Shown in pieces: positions 38,945-51,426 of a DNA stretch of 64,000 bases; position 1 is the stretch's first letter; every line of letters begins with the position of its first letter. The stretch spans positions 337,170 through 401,169 of the forward strand of contig NW_026870444.1 of NCBI RefSeq assembly GCF_963576545.1, read 5' to 3'. This DNA is from Limanda limanda. Taxonomy: Eukaryota; Chordata; Actinopteri; Pleuronectiformes; Pleuronectidae. Both the position numbers and the translations under genes were made by a program. The notes under the pieces are model-generated. The model was not told the origin of the DNA. It worked only from the letters and a program-made list of their open reading frames with translations, and searched no databases.

Positions 38945-41900
38945 GTGGGGGTAGAGCCTACTTGCAAGTCTCTCCGACCTTCACAAAAAAAGTTATTCAA
39001 GAATATCTCTTTCTCCTATGTGCTTTCATCCCTAACCCTAACCCTAACCCTTCCGAAAGTCGGAGAAGCTCAAGGATGGTACCGATCGATGCGCGCAACC
39101 CCATTTAGTGGGGGTAGAGCCTACTTGCAAGTCTCTCCGACCTTCACAAAAAAAGTTATTCAAGAATATCTCCTCAGATTTGGGGGAATTTCGTCGGTCG
39201 ACCTCTTCCGAAGGTCGTACAAGCTCGGGGATGGTACCAATCGATCCGCAGGACCCAAATTAGTCCAGATGCAACCACTTTCCAAGTCTCTCCGACCTTC
39301 ACAAAAAAAGTTATTCAAGAATATCTCTTTCTCCTATGTGCTTTCATCCCTAACCCTAACCCTTCCGAAAGTCGGAGAAGCTCAAGGATGGTACCGATCG
39401 ATGCGCGCTACCCCATTTAGTGGGGGTAGAGCCTACTTGCAAGTCTCTCCGACCTTCACAAAAAAAGTTATTCAAGAATATCTCTTTCTCCTATGTGCTT
39501 TCATCCCTAACCCTAACCCTAACCCTTCCGAAAGTCGGAGAAGCTCAAGGATGGTACCGATCGATGCGCGCTACCCCATTTAGTGGGGGTAGAGCCTACT
39601 TGCAAGTCTCTCCGACCTTCACAAAAAAAGTTATTCAAGAATATCTCTTTCTCCTATGTGCTTTCATCCCTAACCCTAACCCTAACCCTTCCGAAAGTCG
39701 GAGAAGCTCAAGGATGGTACCGATCGATGCGCGCAACCCCATTTAGTGGGGGTAGAGCCTACTTGCAAGTCTCTCCGACCTTCACAAAAAAAGTTATTCA
39801 AGAATATCTCCTCAGATTTGGGGGAATTTCGTCGGTCGACCTCTTCCGAAGGTCGTACAAGCTCGGGGATGGTACCAATCGATCCGCAGGACCCAAATTA
39901 GTCCAGATGCAACCACTTTCCAAGTCTCTCCGACCTTCACAAAAAAAGTTATTCAAGAATATCTCTTTCTCCTATGTGCTTTCATCCCTAACCCTAACCC
40001 TAACCCTTCCGAAAGTCGGAGAAGCTCAAGGATGGTACCAATCGATGCGCGCTACCCCATTTAGTGGGGGTAGAGCCTACTTGCAAGTCTCTCCGACCTT
40101 CACAAAAAAAGTTATTCAAGAATATCTCTTTCTCCTATGTGCTTTCATCCCTAACCCTAACCCTAACCCTTCCGAAAGTCGGAGAAGCTCAAGGATGGTA
40201 CCGATCGATGCGCGCAACCCCATTTAGTGGGGGTAGAGCCTACTTGCAAGTCTCTCCGACCTTCAAAAAAAAAGTTATTCAAGAATATCTCCTCAGATTT
40301 GGGGGAATTTCGTCGGTCGACCTCTTCCGAAGGTCGTACAAGCTCGGGGATGGTACCAATCGATCCGCAGGACCCAAATTAGTCCAGATGCAACCACTTT
40401 CCAAGTCTCTACGACCTTCACAAAAAAAGTTATTCAAGAATATCTCTTTCTCCTATGTGCTTTCATCCCTAACCCTAACCCTAACCCTTCCGAAAGTCGG
40501 AGAAGCTCAAGGATGGTACCGATCGATGCGCGCTACCCCATTTAGTGGGGGTAGAGCCTACTTGCAAGTCTCTCCGACCTTCACAAAAAAAGTTATTCAA
40601 GAATATCTCTTTCTCCTATGTGCTTTCATCCCTAACCCTAACCCTAACCCTTCCGAAAGTCGGAGAAGCTCAAGGATGGTACCGATCGATGCGCGCAACC
40701 CCATTTAGTGGGGGTAGAGCCTACTTGCAAGTCTCTCCGACCTTCACAAAAAAAGTTATTCAAGAATATCTCCTCAGATTTGGGGGAATTTCGTCGGTCG
40801 ACCTCTTCCGAAGGTCGTACAAGCTCGGGGATGGTACCAATCGATCCGCAGGACCCAAATTAGTCCAGATGCAACCACTTTCCAAGTCTCTCCGACCTTC
40901 ACAAAAAAAGTTATTCAAGAATATCTCTTTCTCCTATGTGCTTTCATCCCTAACCCTAACCCTAACCCTTCCGAAAGTCGGAGAAGCTCAAGGATGGTAC
41001 CGATCGATGCGCGCTACCCCATTTAGTGGGGGTAGAGCCTACTTGCAAGTCTCTCCGACCTTCACAAAAAAAGTTATTCAAGAATATCTCTTTCTCCTAT
41101 GTGCTTTCATCCCTAACCCTAACCCTAACCCTTCCGAAAGTCGGAGAAGCTCAAAGATGGTACCGATCGATGCGCGCAACCCCATTTAGTGGGGGTAGAG
41201 CCTACTTGCAAGTCTCTCCGACCTTCACAAAAAAAGTTATTCAAGAATATCTCCTCAGATTTGGGGGAATTTCGTCGGTCGACCTCTTCCGAAGGTCGTA
41301 CAAGCTCGGGGATGGTACCAATCGATCCGCAGGACCCAAATTAGTCCAGATGCAACCACTTTCCAAGTCTCTCCGACCTTCACAAAAAAAGTTATTCAAG
41401 AATATCTCTTTCTCCTATGTGCTTTCATCCCTAACCCTAACCCTAACCCTTCCGAAAGTCGGAGAAGCTCAAGGATGGTACCGATCGATGCGCGCTACCC
41501 CATTTAGTGGGGGTAGAGCCTACTTGCAAGTCTCTCCGACCTTCACAAAAAAAGTTATTCAAGAATATCTCTTTCTCCTATGTGCTTTCATCCCTAACCC
41601 TAACCCTAACCCTTCCGAAAGTCGGAGAAGCTCAAGGATGGTACCGATCGATGCGCGCTACCCCATTTAGTGGGGGTAGAGCCTACTTGCAAGTCTCTCC
41701 GACCTTCACAAAAAAAGTTATTCAAGAATATCTCCTCAGATTTGGGGGAATTTCGTCGGTCGACCTCTTCCGAAGGTCGTACAAGCTCGGGGATGGTACC
41801 AATCGATCCGCAGGACCCAAATTAGTCCAGATGCAACCACTTTCCAAGTCTCTCCGACCTTCACAAAAAAACTTATTCAAGAATATCTCTTTCTCCTATG

Positions 41901-42085
41901 TGCTTTCATCCCTAACCCTAACCCTAACCCTTCCGAAAGTCGGAGAAGCTCAAGGATGGTACCGATCGATGCGCGCTACCCCATTTAGTGGGGGTAGAGC
42001 CTACTTGCAAGTCTCTCCGACCTTCACAAAAAAAGTTATTCAAGAATATCTCTTTCTCCTATGTGCTTTCATCCCTAACCCTAAC
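38945..42085 (+). repeat. Trimer-dominated segment between block copies A and B
   Basis: One hexamer-reduced T (39,348) is followed by 481-bp trimers. Rare variants GGTACCAATCGATGCG near 40,035, TCTCTACGACC near 40,407 and a nine-A tract at 40,265-40,273 (a C-to-A change without length change) are present. The first two recur in each 2,731-bp unit to the right, which links this segment to that family. Confidence 0.85.
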
Positions 42086-44064
42086 CCTTCCGAAAGTCGG
42101 AGAAGCTCAAGGATGGTACCGATCGATGCGCGCAACCCCATTTAGTGGGGGTAGAGCCTACTTGCAAGTCTCTCCGACCTTCACAAAAAAAGTTATTCAA
42201 GAATATCTCCTCAGATTTGGGGGAATTTCGTCGGTCGACCTCTTCCGAAGGTCGTACAAGCTCGGGGATGGTACCAATCGATCCGCAGGACCCAAATTAG
42301 TCCAGATGCAACCACTTTCCAAGTCTCTCCGACCTTCACAAAAAAAGTTATTCAAGAATATCTCTTTCTCCTATGTGCTTTCATCCCTAACCCTAACCCT
42401 TCCGAAAGTCGGAGAAGCTCAAGGATGGTACCGATCGATGCGCGCAACCCCATTTAGTGGGGGTAGAGCCTACTTGCAAGTCTCTCCGACCTTCACAAAA
42501 AAAGTTATTCAAGAATATCTCCTCAGATTTGGGGGAATTTCGTCGGTCGACCTCTTCCGAAGGTCGTACAAGCTCGGGGATGGTACCAATCGATCCGCAG
42601 GACCCAAATTAGTCCAGATGCAACCACTTTCCAAGTCTCTCCGACCTTCACAAAAAAAGTTATTCAAGAATATCTCTTTCTCCTATGTGCTTTCATCCCT
42701 AACCCTAACCCTTCCGAAAGTCGGAGAAGCTCAAGGATGGTACCGATCGATGCGCGCTACCCCATTTAGTGGGGGTAGAGCCTACTTGCAAGTCTCTCCG
42801 ACCTTCACAAAAAAAGTTATTCAAGAATATCTCCTCAGATTTGGGGGAATTTCGTCGGTCGACCTCTTCCGAAGGTCGTACAAGCTCGGGGATGGTACCA
42901 ATCGATCCGCAGGACCCAAATTAGTCCAGATGCAACCACTTTCCAAGTCTCTCCGACCTTCACAAAAAAAGTTATTCAAGAATATCTCTTTCTCCTATGT
43001 GCTTTCATCCCTAACCCTAACCCTAACCCTTCCGAAAGTCGGAGAAGCTCAAGGATGGTACCGATCGATGCGCGCTACCCCATTTAGTGGGGGCAGAGCC
43101 TACTTGCAAGTCTCTCCGACCTTCACAAAAAAAGTTATTCAAGAATATCTCTTTCTCCTATGTGCTTTCATCCCTAACCCTAACCCTAACCCTTCCGAAA
43201 GTCGGAGAAGCTCAAGGATGGTACCGATCGATGCGCGCTACCCCATTTAGTGGGGGTAGAGCCTACTTGCAAGTCTCTCCGACCTTCACAAAAAAAGTTA
43301 TTCAAGAATATCTCTTTCTCCTATGTGCTTTCATCCCTAACCCTAACCCTAACCCTTCCGAAAGTCGGAGAAGCTCAAGGATGGTACCGATCGATGCGCG
43401 CTACCCCATTTAGTGGGGGCAGAGCCTACTTGCAAGTCTCTCCGACCTTCACAAAAAAAGTTATTCAAGAATATCTCTTTCTCCTATGTGCTTTCATCCC
43501 TAACCCTAACCCTAACCCTTCCGAAAGTCGGAGAAGCTCAAGGATGGTACCGATCGATGCGCGCTACCCCATTTAGTGGGGGTAGAGCCTACTTGCAAGT
43601 CTCTCCGACCTTCACAAAAAAAGTTATTCAAGAATATCTCTTTCTCCTATGTGCTTTCATCCCTAACCCTAACCCTAACCCTTCCGAAAGTCGGAGAAGC
43701 TCAAGGATGGTACCGATCGATGCGCGCTACCCCATTTAGTGGGGGTAGAGCCTACTTGCAAGTCTCTCCGACCTTCACAAAAAAAGTTATTCAAGAATAT
43801 CTCTTTCTCCTATGTGCTTTCATCCCTAACCCTAACCCTAACCCTTCCGAAAGTCGGAGAAGCTCAAAGATGGTACCGATCGATGCGCGCTACCCCATTT
43901 AGTGGGGGTAGAGCCTACTTGCAAGTCTCTCCGACCTTCACAAAAAAAGTTATTCAAGAATATCTCTTTCTCCTATGTGCTTTCATCCCTAACCCTAACC
44001 CTAACCCTTCCGAAAGTCGGAGAAGCTCAAGGATGGTACCGATCGATGCGCGCAACCCCATTTA
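42086..44064 (+). repeat. Recurrent T-rich block, copy B
   Basis: Same order as copy A at offset 5,120: hexamer losses at 42,385 and 42,697, then a T run with alternating GGGGGCAGAG/GGGGGTAGAG (43,087-43,576) and a CTCAAAGATGG T. A further hexamer loss just before it (42,073) is not in copy A. Copy A has one more T after the run. Confidence 0.85.
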
Positions 44065-47000
44065 GTGGGGGTAGAGCCTACTTGCAAGTCTCTCCGACCT
44101 TCACAAAAAAAGTTATTCAAGAATATCTCCTCAGATTTGGGGGAATTTCGTCGGTCGACCTCTTCCGAAGGTCGTACAAGCTCGGGGATGGTACCAATCG
44201 ATCCGCAGGACCCAAATTAGTCCAGATGCAACCACTTTCCAAGTCTCTCCGACCTTCACAAAAAAAGTTATTCAAGAATATCTCTTTCTCCTATGTGCTT
44301 TCATCCCTAACCCTAACCCTTCCGAAAGTCGGAGAAGCTCAAGGATGGTACCGATCGATGCGCGCTACACCATTTAGTGGGGGTAGAGCCTACTTGCAAG
44401 TCTCTCCGACCTTCACAAAAAAAGTTATTCAAGAATATCTCTTTCTCCTATGTGCTTTCATCCCTAACCCTAACCCTTCCGAAAGTCGGAGAAGCTCAAG
44501 GATGGTACCGATCGATGCGCGCAACCCCATTTAGTGGGGGTAGAGCCTACTTGCAAGTCTCTCCGACCTTCACAAAAAAAGTTATTCAAGAATATCTCCT
44601 CAGATTTGGGGGAATTTCGTCGGTCGACCTCTTCCGAAGGTCGTACAAGCTCGGGGATGGTACCAATCGATCCGCAGGACCCAAATTAGTCCAGATGCAA
44701 CCACTTTCCAAGTCTCTCCGACCTTCACAAAAAAAGTTATTCAAGAATATCTCTTTCTCCTATGTGCTTTCATCCCTAACCCTAACCCTAACCCTTCCGA
44801 AAGTCGGAGAAGCTCAAGAATGGTACCGATCGATGCGCGCTACCCCATTTAGTGGGGGTAGAGCCTACTTGCAAGTCTCTCCGACCTTCACAAAAAAAGT
44901 TATTCAAGAATATCTCTTTCTCCTATGTGCTTTCATCCCTAACCCTAACCCTAACCCTTCCGAAAGTCGGAGAAGCTCAAGGATGGTACCGATCGATGCG
45001 CGCAACCCCATTTAGTGGGGGTAGAGCCTACTTGCAAGTCTCTCCGACCTTCACAAAAAAAGTTATTCAAGAATATCTCCTCAGATTTGGGGGAATTTCG
45101 TCGGTCGACCTCTTCCGAAGGTCGTACAAGCTCGGGGATGGTACCAATCGATCCGCAAAACCCAAATTAGTCCAGATGCAACCACTTTCCAAGTCTCTCC
45201 GACCTTCACAAAAAAAGTTATTCAAGAATATCTCTTTCTCCTATGTGCTTTCATCCCTAACCCTAACCCTAACCCTTCTGAAAGTCGGAGAAGCTCAAGG
45301 ATGGTACCGATCGATGCGCGCTACCCCATTTAGTGGGGGTAGAGCCTACTTGCAAGTCTCTCCGACCTTCACAAAAAAAGTTATTCAAGAATATCTCTTT
45401 CTCCTATGTGCTTTCATCCCTAACCCTAACCCTAACCCTTCCGAAAGTCGGAGAAGCTCAAGGATGGTACCGATCGATGCGCGCAACCCCATTTAGTGGG
45501 GGTAGAGCCTACTTGCAAGTCTCTCCGACCTTCACAAAAAAAGTTATTCAAGAATATCTCCTCAGATTTGGGGGAATTTCGTCGGTCGACCTCTTCCGAA
45601 GGTCGTACAAGCTCGGGGATGGTACCAATCGATCCGCAGGACCCAAATTAGTCCAGATGCAACCACTTTCCAAGTCTCTCCGACCTTCACAAAAAAAGTT
45701 ATTCAAGAATATCTCTTTCTCCTATGTGCTTTCATCCCTAACACTAATTCTAACCCTTCCGAAAGTCGGAGAAGCTCAAGGATGGTACCGATCGATGCGC
45801 GCTACCCCATTTAGTGGGGGTAGAGCCTACTTGCAAGTCTCTCCGACCTTCACAAAAAAAGTTATTCAAGAATATCTCTTTCTCCTATGTGCTTTCATCC
45901 CTAACCCTAACCCTAACCCTTCTGAAAGTCGGAGAAGCTCAAGGATGGTACCGATCGATGCGCGCTACCCCATTTAGTGGGGGTAGAGCCTACTTGCAAG
46001 TCTCTCCGACCTTCACAAAAAAAGTTATTCAAGAATATCTCTTTCTCCTATGTGCTTTCATCCCTAACCCTAACCCTAACCCTTCCGAAAGTCGGAGAAG
46101 CTCAAGGATGGTACCGATCGATGCGCGCAACCCCATTTAGTGGGGGTAGAGCCTACTTGCAAGTCTCTCCGACCTTCACAAAAAAAGTTATTCAAGAATA
46201 TCTCCTCAGATTTGGGGGAATTTCGTCGGTCGACCTCTTCCGAAGGTCGTACAAGCTCGGGGATGGTACCAATCGATCCGCAGGACCCAAATTAGTCCAG
46301 ATGCAACCACTTTCCAAGTCTCTCCGACCTTCACAAAAAAAGTTATTCAAGAATATCTCTTTCTCCTATGTGCTTTCATCCCTAACACTAATTCTAACCC
46401 TTCCGAAAGTCGGAGAAGCTCAAGGATGGTACCGATCGATGCGCGCTACCCCATTTAGTGGGGGTAGAGCCTACTTGCAAGTCTCTCCGACCTTCACAAA
46501 AAAAGTTATTCAAGAATATCTCTTTCTCCTATGTGCTTTCATCCCTAACCCTAACCCTAACCCTTCCAAAAGTCGGAGAAGCTCAAGGATGGTACCGATC
46601 GATGCGCGCAACCCCATTTAGTGGGGGTAGAGCCTACTTGCAAGTCTCTCCGACCTTCACAAAAAAAGTTATTCAAGAATATCTCCTCAGATTTGGGGGA
46701 ATTTCGTCGGTCGACCTCTTCCGAAGGTCGTACAAGCTCGGGGATGGTACCAATCGATCCGCAGGACCCAAATTAGTCCAGATGCAACCACTTTCCAAGT
46801 CTCTCCGACCTTCACAAAAAAAGTTATTCAAGAATATCTCTTTCTCCTATGTGCTTTCATCCCTAACCCTAACCCTAACCCTTCCGAAAGTCGGAGAAGC
46901 TCAAGGATGGTACCGATCGATGCGCGCTACCCCATTTAGTGGGGGTAGAGCCTACTTGCAAGTCTCTCCGACCTTCACAAAAAAAGTTATTCAAGAATAT

Positions 47001-47970
47001 CTCCTCAGATTTGGGGGAATTTCGTCGGTCGACCTCTTCCGAAGGTCGTACAAGCTCGGGGATGGTACCAATCGATCCGCAGGACCCAAATTAGTCCAGA
47101 TGCAACCACTTTCCAAGTCTCTCCGACCTTCACAAAAAAACGTATTCAAGAATATCTCTTTCTCCTATGTGCTTTCATCCCTAACCCTAACCCTAACCCT
47201 TCCGAAAGTCGGAGAAGCTCAAGGATGGTACCGATCGATGCGCGCTACCCCATTTAGTGGGGGTAGAGCCTACTTGCAAGTCTCTCCGACCTTCACAAAA
47301 AAAGTTATTCAAGAATATCTCTTTCTCCTATGTGCTTTCATCCCTAACCCTAACCCTAACCCTTCCGAAAGTCGGAGAAGCTCAAGGATGGTACCGATCG
47401 ATGCGCGCAACCCCATTTAGTGGGGGTAGAGCCTACTTGCAAGTCTCTCCGACCTTCACAAAAAAAGTTATTCAAGAATATCTCCTCAGATTTGGGGGAA
47501 TTTCGTCGGTCGACCTCTTCCGAAGGTCGTACAAGCTCGGGGATGGTACCAATCGATCCGCAGGACCCAAATTAGTCCAGATGCAACCACTTTCCAAGTC
47601 TCTCCGACCTTCACAAAAAAAGTTATTCAAGAATATCTCTTTCTCCTATGTGCTTTCATCCCTAACCCTAACCCTTCCGAAAGTCGGAGAAGCTCAAGGA
47701 TGGTACCGATCGATGCGCGCTACCCCATTTAGTGGGGGTAGAGCCTACTTGCAAGTCTCTCCGACCTTCACAAAAAAAGTTATTCAAGAATATCTCCTCA
47801 GATTTGGGGGAATTTCGTCGGTCGACCTCTTCCGAAGGTCGTACAAGCTCGGGGATGGTACCAATCGATCCGCAGGACCCAAATTAGTCCAGATGCAACC
47901 ACTTTCCAAGTCTCTCCGACCTTCACAAAAAAAGTTATTCAAGAATATCTCTTTCTCCTATGTGCTTTCA
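44065..47970 (+). repeat. Trimers and dimers with degenerate telomeric blocks
   Basis: Hexamer losses lie at 44,305, 44,462 and 47,660. Two T, with blocks at 45,736 and 46,380, read CCCTAACACTAATTCTAACCC-like sequence: three substitutions, no length change, only two C3 runs left. They are 644 bp apart (T-T-N-T). CCTTCTGAAAGTCGG near 45,276 and 45,920 is another pair 644 bp apart. This is a local tandem duplication. Confidence 0.82.
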
Positions 47971-49021
47971 TCCCTAACCCTAACCCTTCCGAAAGTCGGA
48001 GAAGCTCAAGGATGGTACCGATCGATGCGCGCTACCCCATTTAGTGGGGGCAGAGCCTACTTGCAAGTCTCTCCGACCTTCACAAAAAAAGTTATTCAAG
48101 AATATCTCTTTCTCCTATGTGCTTTCATCCCTAACCCTAACCCTAACCCTTCCGAAAGTCGGAGAAGCTCAAGGATGGTACCGATCGATGCGCGCTACCC
48201 CATTTAGTGGGGGTAGAGCCTACTTGCAAGTCTCTCCGACCTTCACAAAAAAAGTTATTCAAGAATATCTCTTTCTCCTATGTGCTTTCATCCCTAACCC
48301 TAACCCTAACCCTTCCGAAAGTCGGAGAAGCTCAAGGATGGTACCGATCGATGCGCGCTACCCCATTTAGTGGGGGCAGAGCCTACTTGCAAGTCTCTCC
48401 GACCTTCACAAAAAAAGTTATTCAAGAATATCTCTTTCTCCTATGTGCTTTCATCCCTAACCCTAACCCTAACCCTTCCGAAAGTCGGAGAAGCTCAAGG
48501 ATGGTACCGATCGATGCGCGCTACCCCATTTAGTGGGGGTAGAGCCTACTTGCAAGTCTCTCCGACCTTCACAAAAAAAGTTATTCAAGAATATCTCTTT
48601 CTCCTATGTGCTTTCATCCCTAACCCTAACCCTAACCCTTCCGAAAGTCGGAGAAGCTCAAGGATGGTACCGATCGATGCGCGCTACCCCATTTAGTGGG
48701 GGTAGAGCCTACTTGCAAGTCTCTCCGACCTTCACAAAAAAAGTTATTCAAGAATATCTCTTTCTCCTATGTGCTTTCATCCCTAACCCTAACCCTAACC
48801 CTTCCGAAAGTCGGAGAAGCTCAAAGATGGTACCGATCGATGCGCGCTACCCCATTTAGTGGGGGTAGAGCCTACTTGCAAGTCTCTCCGACCTTCACAA
48901 AAAAAGTTATTCAAGAATATCTCTTTCTCCTATGTGCTTTCATCCCTAACCCTAACCCTAACCCTTCCGAAAGTCGGAGAAGCTCAAGGATGGTACCGAT
49001 CGATGCGCGCAACCCCATTTA
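47971..49021 (+). repeat. Recurrent T-rich block, copy C
   Basis: The hexamer-reduced T at 47,972 and the alternating T run at 48,044-48,696, ending in a CTCAAAGATGG T, match copy B at offset 4,957. One T-N unit present upstream in A and B is missing here. The right end of this copy is also the start of the 2,731-bp HOR series. Confidence 0.83.
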
Positions 49022-51426
49022 GTGGGGGTAGAGCCTACTTGCAAGTCTCTCCGACCTTCACAAAAAAAGTTATTCAAGAATATCTCCTCAGATTTGGGGG
49101 AATTTCGTCGGTCGACCTCTTCCGAAGGTCGTACAAGCTCGGGGATGGTACCAATCGATCCGCAGGACCCAAATTAGTCCAGATGCAACCACTTTCCAAG
49201 TCTTTCCGACCTTCACAAAAAAAGTTATTCAAGAATATCTCTTTCTCCTATGTGCTTTCATCCCTAACCCTAACCCTAACCCTTCCGAAAGTCGGAGAAG
49301 CTCAAGGATGGTACCGATCGATGCGCGCTACCCCATTTAGTGGGGGTAGAGCCTACTTGCAAGTCTCTCCGACCTTCACAAAAAAAGTTATTCAAGAATA
49401 TCTCTTTCTCCTATGTGCTTTCATCCCTAACCCTAACCCTAACCCTTCCGAAAGTCGGAGAAGCTCAAGGATGGTACCGATCGATGCGCGCAACCCCATT
49501 TAGTGGGGGTAGAGCCTACTTGCAAGTCTCTCCGACCTTCACAAAAAAAGTTATTCAAGAATATCTCCTCAGATTTGGGGGAATTTCGTCGGTCGACCTC
49601 TTCCGAAGGTCGTACAAGCTCGGGGATGGTACCAATCGATCCGCAGGACCCAAATTAGTCCAGATGCAACCACTTTCCAAGTCTCTCCGACCTTCACAAA
49701 AAAAGTTATTCAAGAATATCTCTTTCTCCTATGTGCTTTCATCCCTAACCCTAACCCTAACCCTTCCGAAAGTCGGAGAAGCTCAAGGATGGTACCAATC
49801 GATGCGCGCTACCCCATTTAGTGGGGGTAGAGCCTACTTGCAAGTCTCTCCGACCTTCACAAAAAAAGTTATTCAAGAATATCTCTTTCTCCTATGTGCT
49901 TTCATCCCTAACCCTAACCCTAACCCTTCCGAAAGTCGGAGAAGCTCAAGGATGGTACCGATCGATGCGCGCAACCCCATTTAGTGGGGGTAGAGCCTAC
50001 TTGCAAGTCTCTCCGACCTTCACAAAAAAAGTTATTCAAGAATATCTCCTCAGATTTGGGGGAATTTCGTCGGTCGACCTCTTCCGAAGGTCGTACAAGC
50101 TCGGGGATGGTACCAATCGATCCGCAGGACCCAAATTAGTCCAGATGCAACCACTTTCCAAGTCTCTACGACCTTCACAAAAAAAGTTATTCAAGAATAT
50201 CTCTTTCTCCTATGTGCTTTCATCCCTAACCCTAACCCTAACCCTTCCGAAAGTCGGAGAAGCTCAAGGATGGTACCGATCGATGCGCGCTACCCCATTT
50301 AGTGGGGGTAGAGCCTACTTGCAAGTCTCTCCGACCTTCACAAAAAAAGTTATTCAAGAATATCTCTTTCTCCTATGTGCTTTCATCCCTAACCCTAACC
50401 CTAACCCTTCCGAAAGTCGGAGAAGCTCAAGGATGGTACCGATCGATGCGCGCAACCCCATTTAGTGGGGGTAGAGCCTACTTGCAAGTCTCTCCGACCT
50501 TCACAAAAAAAGTTATTCAAGAATATCTCCTCAGATTTGGGGGAATTTCGTCGGTCGACCTCTTCCGAAGGTCGTACAAGCTCGGGGATGGTACCAATCG
50601 ATCCGCAGGACCCAAATTAGTCCAGATGCAACCACTTTCCAAGTCTCTCCGACCTTCACAAAAAAAGTTATTCAAGAATATCTCTTTCTCCTATGTGCTT
50701 TCATCCCTAACCCTAACCCTAACCCTTCCGAAAGTCGGAGAAGCTCAAGGATGGTACCGATCGATGCGCGCTACCCCATTTAGTGGGGGTAGAGCCTACT
50801 TGCAAGTCTCTCCGACCTTCACAAAAAAAGTTATTCAAGAATATCTCTTTCTCCTATGTGCTTTCATCCCTAACCCTAACCCTAACCCTTCCGAAAGTCG
50901 GAGAAGCTCAAGGATGGTACCGATCGATGCGCGCTACCCCATTTAGTGGGGGTAGAGCCTACTTGCAAGTCTCTCCGACCTTCACAAAAAAAGTTATTCA
51001 AGAATATCTCCTCAGATTTGGGGGAATTTCGTCGGTTGACCTCTTCCGAAGGTCGTACAAGCTCGGGGATGGTACCAATCGATCCGCAGGACCCAAATTA
51101 GTCCAGATGCAACCACTTTCCAAGTCTCTCCGACCTTCACAAAAAAACTTATTCAAGAATATCTCTTTCTCCTATGTGCTTTCATCCCTAACCCTAACCC
51201 TAACCCTTCCGAAAGTCGGAGAAGCTCAAGGATGGTACCGATCGATGCGCGCTACCCCATTTAGTGGGGGTAGAGCCTACTTGCAAGTCTCTCCGACCTT
51301 CACAAAAAAAGTTATTCAAGAATATCTCTTTCTCCTATGTGCTTTCATCCCTAACCCTAACCCTAACCCTTCCGAAAGTCGGAGAAGCTCAAGGATGGTA
51401 CCGATCGATGCGCGCTACCCCATTTA
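48696..51426 (+). repeat. 2,731-bp higher-order repeat, copy 1
   Basis: Twelve T plus five N (12x163 + 5x155 = 2,731): two T steps, then five trimers. Diagnostic variants in order are CTCAAAGATGG, TCTTTCCGACC at 49,201, TACCAATCGATGCG near 49,794, TCTCTACGACC at 50,163 and CGGTTGACC (T at 51,036). Confidence 0.92.
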
